Assembly: GCF_001659605.2 (NCBI RefSeq) | Contig: NC_035164.2 | Span: 24,524,665-24,588,664 of the forward strand | From: Manihot esculenta | Taxonomy: Eukaryota; Streptophyta; Magnoliopsida; Malpighiales; Euphorbiaceae | Length of the DNA: 64,000 nt | Reading direction: 5' to 3' | In this document: positions 57,837 to 64,000 of the stretch, piece after piece | Numbering within the stretch: position 1 is the first letter of the stretch | Layout: every line of letters starts with the position of its first letter | Translations under genes and position numbers: made by a program | Notes under the pieces: model-generated | Seen by the model: the letters and a program-made list of their open reading frames with translations, nothing else | Told to the model about the DNA's origin: nothing | The model's database searches: none

Positions 57837-58360
57837 TAGAGCTGTTCAGTTCTGGTTTTGATATGGTTCTTGCTAAGAACTAGAAACAAAACTAAATGTC
57901 TGGTTCTTTCATTTCTAGAAACCACACTTGGAACCAAATTTCGGTATAGTTCCTGTACAGTTCTAAGCAATTTCAGTACGGTTTTGGTTCAGTTCCAATT
58001 CTTATTTTGACTTTTTTTTTAACATTAATTTTAATTTTAATTTCAGTTCAAATCTTGATTTTTACAAATAAAATTATAATATTATTACATTTATTTTAAA
58101 ATAGTAGTAATTAATATTGAAAAATAATAAATATAATAATACTAATATTTAAACAATAATAATATCAATATTAATATATATTTTATATAATTTTCAGTAA
58201 AAATATTATATTATTTTATATATAATTATTAATTATATATTTTTAATGCAAAAATATATGTGTAATTAATATATAAAAATATATTATATTACTAATATAT
58301 AATTCACTCATATAATATAATTAAAAATTATAAAGTGTTTAATATATTTATAGTTCAAAT

Positions 58361-58439
<79 letters not shown>

Positions 58440-59148
58440 CCTATTTAGATAGAATAAACTATGATTAACTAATTAAATCATTTAAATTATATTGTTATAA
58501 ATTTTTAATAAATAATTAGATTATATAATTATTTTATAATATTCTTAATAAATATTTAATAGTTAAAAGAGAGACATATTTAAATTATATGAATAATTTA
58601 ATTTATAAAAATAGTTAGATAGTATAAAATATAAAAACAATCAAAGAGAGTGTATATATATATACAAGAAACTAAATTTTATTAAATTTGAAATAATTCT
58701 CGAGCATCTATTTTGTTTATATTTTTACTTATTTACAATTTTCTATTATATATTATTTAATAATTTAAAAAATTAAGATTTAAATTCATTAAATAAAATC
58801 ATATAATTTTAATAATATAAATTATAAGATCATATTGAAAATATATAAAATATAAAATATATTACTGAAATTACATAATATAATCATAATATCACTAAAA
58901 TTATTTAAAAAACATATTTATAATATCGGTTCTTTGATACGATTTCGGTTCAATACATGGTTTCGGTACGGATATGGTTCAATTTCCATGTGGTTGTTGA
59001 CAAAGAATTAGAACTAGAACCAAATAGATAAATAAGTTCAGTTCGGTATGGTTCGGTTCCTGAAACATCGGTTCTTTTTCAATTCCGGTATAATTGGAAA
59101 TGGTTCTTTAGTTTGGTTTGGGATCCCCAATAACCGTGCATAGCCCTA
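57837..59148. mobile_element. Non-autonomous hAT element, TSD GTTGCTAC
   Basis: 1,312 bp with termini TAGAGCTGTTCA and (inverted) TAGGGCTATGCA, 9 of 12 bases matching. The 8-bp GTTGCTAC is perfectly duplicated at 57829-57836 and 59149-59156. Both sub-terminal zones contain GGTTC(G/A)GTTCC-like repeats. The interior is extremely AT-rich, with a (TA)n run and no transposase frame. TIR type and 8-bp duplication are diagnostic of hAT. Confidence 0.92.
58366..58438. repeat. (TA)n microsatellite in the hAT element
   Basis: About 36 uninterrupted AT units. Confidence 0.95.
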
Positions 59149-60405
59149 GTTGCTACCAATGAGAACGCTATCATTTTTTTTACCCCTGACAGTGGGTAAA
59201 ACACACACCCAATGGTTAATGAAACAGATCTCAACAATCTAAACAGCGAGCAAATAATCTAATACATCTAAAAGTTACAGGCTACTCTCGAGCAATACAA
59301 GGCTCGAGGGGAGGCATTAGTCATGATTGAATTAGAAGAAGATGAATCAAACGATGCTCTTAAATGTGTAGAATGGAAGCTAGTACGGGATGTTCAAAGG
59401 TACCAGAAGGAGTAAGAGGAGGACTTTAGTCTGGATGGTGCCTCGCTCCTTTCGGAAGAAATTTTAGCCGAAACATTCCCAACCAAGTTCAGGTTACCTA
59501 GCTTTGATAAACATGATAGAACAGCAGATCCCAAAAGTCACTTGGCGATCTTTAGGATGACCATGCAGCTTCAAAATATCAACGACTTCATGTTATGCTG
59601 AGTGTTTTCGTCAATACTCACAGGTTTGGCTCAGAAATGGTACTAACATCTGAGCCCAAATTTAATTCAAAATTCTATACAGTTCGTTATGTTATTTAAA
59701 TCCAAATTTATTACTTGCATACCTCCTAAAAAACTCTCCTCTAACTTACGGAAGATTTGCCAAGGAGAGGGTGAGTCTTTCAGGAGCTTTATTTCACGGT
59801 TCAATATTGAAGCAATACAGGTGGAAGAGTTAAATCATGAGATAATGTGTGAAGTATTAAAGAAAGAAACATGTAACGTCAAGTTCATGGATTTCTTAAT
59901 CAAAAATCCAGCCGTGACGTATTAACAATTGATAGACAAAATCCAGAAGTATATCCAACTCGATGACAAAATCCAAGTACTAAGAGAGGATAAAAAGGCG
60001 AACCAAAAGCAAAACAAAAAGCCGCATAGACAAGGACATGAAAGAGATCATAGGAGTTACCGCGTCTCCCGAAGAAGCGATTACCAAAGTAAGTATAAGA
60101 ATTATACTCTATTAAATGACTCACGAACAAGTATTTTAATATGGATAAGAAAAAATGACAAGGAGGTCAGGCGGCTGCCTAAACTCAATTCCGAGAAAGT
60201 GGAAAGGCAAAATAGGACCAAGTACTGTCATTTTCATCAAAATCACGGATATACGACAAAGGAATTTCGACAATTGAAAGATGAGATAGAGAGACTAAAG
60301 GGACGGTACACTTCGAAAGTTTGCCAGAAAAAAAAAGTAGAGAAGAGAGGAGGTCTAATCCTGAGGAGACAACTTCTAAAACTCCCTCTAACTAGAAACC
60401 TATAG

Positions 60406-60790
60406 GGATTATACATGTAATTGTAGAAGGACCCAGCAATAAAATAAATGTGTCACAGAAGATGTCCTAAAGGTTCACCAATAGAGACAGGTCACATGCC
60501 TTTAATATAGGAGATTCAATACTTAAAAGAACATATGTAAACAGAGGTAATGCCGGGTCTAGAGAAATGGCTGAAAACTGAAAAAGATCATTTAGTGTCT
60601 CAAAGGTTACTCGTCCAAGGTCTTATAGACTAGCCAAGTTAGATAGCCAAGTTATTCTCCACTTCTAGAATATTATAATTTGAATCAATTTTATCAATAA
60701 TAGTTAACGATGTATTTTTTCATGTGTTGTGATTTAGCGACAAAGAACGATAGGGGTTGCCATCCTCAAAAAGATTAAGAAGACAAAACA
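60406..60790 (+). other. Gag-pol linker remnant and untranslated DNA of the Tat element
   Basis: The first ~250 bases still recall the gag-protease linker (VIVEGPSNKINVSQKM-like text in a broken frame). After about 60660 there is no coding similarity. The pol region is missing. Confidence 0.5.
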
Positions 60791-61105
60791 AGGCCACAAG
60801 ACGGGTTCCACCATATTAAAATATCGGGTGTTGGTCCTGTTAAAAAATGCACTCATGCAGGCCATAAGGCGGGTTTTGCCAGGCCAAAAGACTCAGTATT
60901 AGTCTCACTAAAAAAGGCACTCATGCTAGGCCATAAAATAGATTCTGCCAAGCCAAAAGACCGAGAGTTGGTCCCACTAAAAAAGGCAGTCATGCCAGAC
61001 CACAAGGCGGGTTCTGGCAGACTAGAAGATAGGGTGTTGGTTCGACTAAAAAAGACACTCATGCTAGGCCATAAGGCAAACACAACTACTGAGTGTTAAT
61101 CCCAT
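60791..61105. repeat. 69-bp tandem array, about 4.5 units
   Basis: Units begin AGGCCATAAGGCGGGTT or variants at 60791, 60859, 60928, 60997 and 61066, a spacing of 68-69 bases. Because 69 is a multiple of three, the minus strand stays open and reads a 23-residue repeat (ALWP-MSAFFSxTN-SFGLA). More diverged remnants containing GTGTTAATCCC or GTGTTAACCTT persist to about 61310. Confidence 0.92.
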
Positions 61106-61414
61106 ATAATTTTTCGATGCATTTGAGGCCCAAAAAAAAAGACTGGTATTTACGATCAGATACTAGTATTAAGATTATAAGAAATCCTATAAGTTATCTT
61201 AGGCTCACGGCAGGCATACGATAGGCCATATATGTCAGAGTGTTAACCTTGTTATTCAAAAGTTTTTAAGTTATTTATTTTATCACTACCATGATGGTTG
61301 GGTGTTAATCCCTTAGCAGTCTTTTAAAAGACATACAAGATTTATAGCTAAATATTGATCATGCAAAACTATCAAAATAAAATGGAAAAATTTTTCATTC
61401 AAATAAAAGGAGTA

Positions 61415-63394
61415 TTACAGGCCAAGAGGGACATCATCAGTCGCCTCCTCTAGAGCTTCTAATACAGGTTCATCATGGGCTATTGTAGTAGAAGTCAGGC
61501 CGTGAGGGTTGTCTTCAATTAGTCCTTCTTCATCCTTGCCCTCCTCCTCTTCTAGAAGGATGTCATCTATCCAAGGAAAGTCCTCAGAAGGAAACCGCTT
61601 CACCAGCTCCTTCTTGACTGAGTCTTGGCCCTCGATGAACATCTCTCCTCCTCAGGCCACTGTCTCTTGAAGCTCAGTCTCTAATTCAATAATTCTATTG
61701 GAGGTAGCCTGATTCTCCTCAACCTGAGACTGCAGTTCCTGGACTTGGCACTAAAGCATGGCCACTTGATCCTCAACACTTTTAGCCCGATTCTCAAGGA
61801 CAGTTTGGAAGCGTTGGCCTCACCCAGGTCTTCCTAGAGTTTGTCTATTGACTCGAGAGTCTCTTTTATTATGCCTTCCACTTCATCAATTCGTGTCTTT
61901 AGCCTCTAGCATTCCTCTACCAGGAGTCTTCTGTCCATTTCTTAAGCATCGAACTCCTGCCTCGGGACCTTATTATGCTCTTTGGCCATATAGGCACAAA
62001 GGACACTCTCTAGGGCAAAATGCATGACTTTGTCAAAAAACTCATCAGTCTCGACTTTGTTTAGGTGAAAACAGTCTCCGAGCCTCAGAGCATTCTTGGC
62101 TAACAGGGTTGCTAGACTAGGATCTTCAAGGAGAGAGGGTGTTCAGATTAGCGCTAACACCAGTCGTTGAATGCTAGGAGGCCATGAGGACTCGACCCCC
62201 ATGTTCAGAGGAATGGGATCAGTAGAAGTGGGGATTGCAGTAGAAGGCTCGAAAACTAGGGCAGATGCAGAGGCACTCATTTTAGAAGACTCAAGCTGCG
62301 AGTGAGCCGACTCTTCTATTGTAAGTTTGGGAGGAGGAGGAAGAAGTATGATTACTTCTTCTGCCCAACTAGAATGCTTGGGAAGGGAACTGATTGCCCC
62401 AGCGGCAACTTTGCCTTTACGGGCAGCATGCACAGCTTCAGCAAATTTATTTCTTGGCCCGGCCATATCTGCATAAATTGAAAAGTAAGTAAGTAAGGCA
62501 GTTTGAAATGTAAAATAAGGAAGAAAGAAAAATACCCTGATCTCTAGCTAAGAAAGTGCTCTCTCTGGAGCTGGGAAGGTTGGGCGGGTGAGGACCCTGA
62601 GTCTGGCTCACTTGGAGATGACTCTACGAAGACAAAACAACGTTCCTCACTGCCTTGGTAATGTCCATTTTCTGAAGGGACCTTCGTCAAAAGAAAGGCT
62701 AAAGCCTCATCCTCATCCCTCCTCGGTTGGACCTCATCCTTCCTCAACTCCACTCGCAGGTTCCACCTTGTTCGGAGGCATCCAAAACCCCCGAACGTCT
62801 AATGACGGAGGATAAAAAACTTGTTCTTTTTCCGCTTTAATGAAGAAGGTATCCAGTAGAACATCGTTTGGCATTTCAGCCTGCTAAAAAATTAGAACTC
62901 TTCATTTCTTTGAGTACCCAGCTGGTACAGCTAGGAGAAGAGGGTCATGCTCGACTCGATGTTATTATTAGAACAAAAAAACTGGAAGGTCACCAAGATT
63001 CTCCAGCCATTGGGATGCAGCTGGGCGACTGTAAATTTGTGAAATCGAAGGACCTCAACAAAAAAGGATCCATGGGAAACCAAAGATCCACCTTCAATTG
63101 CTCTTTATAAACTATGATGGTATTATCCATAGGAATCAGGTCATTTGCATGAACACCCAATGAGGGGGCAAAGACACAGAACGTTTCCCGAGAAATCTAG
63201 TACTTATTGTGAAGGCGACCTATATCTTACTCCGTTAGGATGGAAGGAATGTCACTGATCAAACTGTCTTTATTTTTATGAGCCACCCTCAGCGGAACGA
63301 TAGGATCTAGGGTGCAGATGGGGCCGTCAAAGAAGAAGCTCAAGGTGGAACTTTCAATGGGAGTAAGAGAAAAAGAGGATGTATTCCTATTCAT
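61415..63394 (-). pseudogene. Decayed antisense ORF of a Tat-type element (gypsy-type plant transposon protein)
   Basis: The minus strand starts MNRNTSSFSLTPIE at 63394 and has several stops. The segment NTIIVYKEQLKVDLWFPMDP, then PSCIPMAGESW resembles the conserved YEEQL-GLRFPL-PF...LHPN-W domain of 'putative gypsy type transposon' proteins. Further on are MAGPRNKFAEAVHAARKGK (62466) and an acidic C-terminus (61642-61415, DDILLEEEEGKDEEGL), with Glu/Leu-rich probable coiled coil between. It lies opposite in orientation to the gag at 57799-60405, as expected for the extra antisense gene known from some Tat/Grande-type elements. Its function is unknown in the family. Confidence 0.65.
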
Positions 63395-63591
63395 CTTAAA
63401 ATAAAACGAAAAACAAAAATTATTGTGAAAGCAAGGGAGTATAAACGAGAAAGAAAGAGCGGTCGAGTCTTTCCATAAACAAAGATTACAATTGTGAGCA
63501 AAAGTGGTATTTGGAGAAGAGAAGGGTCTTATAAGACGGTTTTGACAGCAGGCTTTAACTGCGGCTCGAGAAATGGGGCAGCCATCGTTGA

Positions 63592-64000
63592 TGTAATGAC
63601 CCCAAAATGGACCGTCACCGGCGCTAGGATTTAGGTAGGCTTAAGGCCGCCAGAACCCGTAGCAAGCCTGCTATCCTCTCTGTGTACCTGAAAATCTCAT
63701 ACATGATCATACATTTTCTGTGAAAATAAAAACTCTTTTCTGAACCAAGGCTTAACCTGTGCATGCACTATCTCTGTAATCTGTACATTGTACTCTGTAC
63801 CCCTTACTAGAGCTTGCTCTAGATGGGTTAACTCATACCTGTTAAGCCTGGTTTTTCACATACGCTGTAAAACATATACTTATACAGATCATGTACATAA
63901 CACAAGCTTTACATGAAAAACAACTAAGTCAAGCACAACTTTAACTGTATACACAACTAGTACATTTCTTTAATATTACATGTCCACTCCAAGCTATTAT
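63592..64000 (-). mobile_element. Edge of a Tekay-type LTR, runs off the window
   Basis: It begins TGTAATGACCCC and continues GGCGCTAGGATTTAGGTAGG, matching the end of the LTR at 2126-4477. There is no primer-binding site outside it, so this is the outer end of a minus-strand 3' LTR or a solo LTR. The preceding five bases, GTTGA (63587-63591), are the expected target duplication; the partner lies outside the window. Confidence 0.85.

Larger units (their letters stand above)
57799..60405 (+). pseudogene. Tat-lineage gag, copy 2, interrupted by an hAT element
   Basis: It starts MAGSSRAVTKVAT, is cut by the hAT insertion (57837-59148) and resumes. Capsid-domain text is readable, including TKFRLPSFDKHD with a stop, FKSKFITCIPPKKLSS, GESFRSFISRFNIEAIQ and EVLKKETCNVKF. 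The C-terminal part 59929-60405 has KYCHFHQNHGYTTKEFRQLKD, the Tat-type C-H-H motif with Phe replacing the last Cys. Several stops occur. Protease, RT, RNase H and integrase do not follow; the next recognisable part is the 3' tandem array. Confidence 0.85.

Noticed and set aside
60791..61105. CRISPR-like or satellite array
   Set aside because: Units are directly adjacent 69-bp repeats with no unique spacers, only about five units, in a plant retroelement.

Overview
The window is plant nuclear DNA, most likely from a eudicot. Nearly all of it is LTR-retrotransposon and DNA-transposon sequence, and the one intact host gene has five exons with GT-AG introns. The transposon lineages present (Tekay-, Athila-, CRM- and Tat-like Ty3/gypsy, Ty1/copia, CACTA, hAT) are plant-specific or plant-typical. 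A woody Malpighiales species would fit, but nothing seen here fixes the genus. Non-coding DNA is very AT-rich, while one LTR family carries GC-rich TTCGGC...GCCGAA motifs.

Layout, left to right. (1) 1-4477: gag-protease end and 5' LTR of a Tekay-like Ty3 element on the minus strand, running off the left edge. (2) 4478-8646: remnants of three different Ty3 elements (Athila-like, an unassigned element with a long LTR, CRM-like). (3) 8611-14519: a minus-strand Athila-like element with gag, protease and integrase but no reverse transcriptase. (4) 14854-27764: a CACTA transposon flanked by ATT duplications. It carries a decayed Transposase_24-type gene and hosts three insertions: a solo Tekay-type LTR (15360-17433), a solo Athila-type LTR (19615-21270, TSD CTTAT) and a copia element (21940-26856, TSD CAAAC). 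(5) 27765-34041: the intact GDSL esterase/lipase gene (29109-31922) and AT-rich flanks. (6) 34042-35617: another solo Athila-type LTR. (7) 35925-49997: a CRM-like chromovirus with TSD CTTTG. It is split by a very young non-autonomous Tekay-type element with 2,512-bp LTRs (38761-46029, TSD GTTAG) and by a solo LTR (47236-48879, TSD TTCGC). (8) 49998-52789: AT-rich DNA with no recognised gene. (9) 52790-54757: a diverged duplicate of the CACTA flanks plus the 5' part of the GDSL gene. It lacks the CACTA, so it is a natural empty site. (10) 54758-63591: a copia fragment, then rearranged Tat-lineage elements with two LTR/gag copies, an hAT insertion (57837-59148, TSD GTTGCTAC), a 69-bp tandem array and a decayed antisense ORF. 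(11) 63592-64000: the edge of another Tekay-type LTR.

Only the GDSL gene looks like a working host gene. It has a signal peptide and all four catalytic blocks, and the CACTA sits about 1.3 kb upstream of its start codon. Most retroelement genes are broken. The clear exceptions are the gag-protease frame at 1-1855 and the zinc-knuckle ORF inside the young element at 42639-43250. Boundaries were read by eye from termini, target-site duplications, primer-binding sites and comparison between copies inside the window; no database search was possible. Lineage names are therefore family-level judgements.
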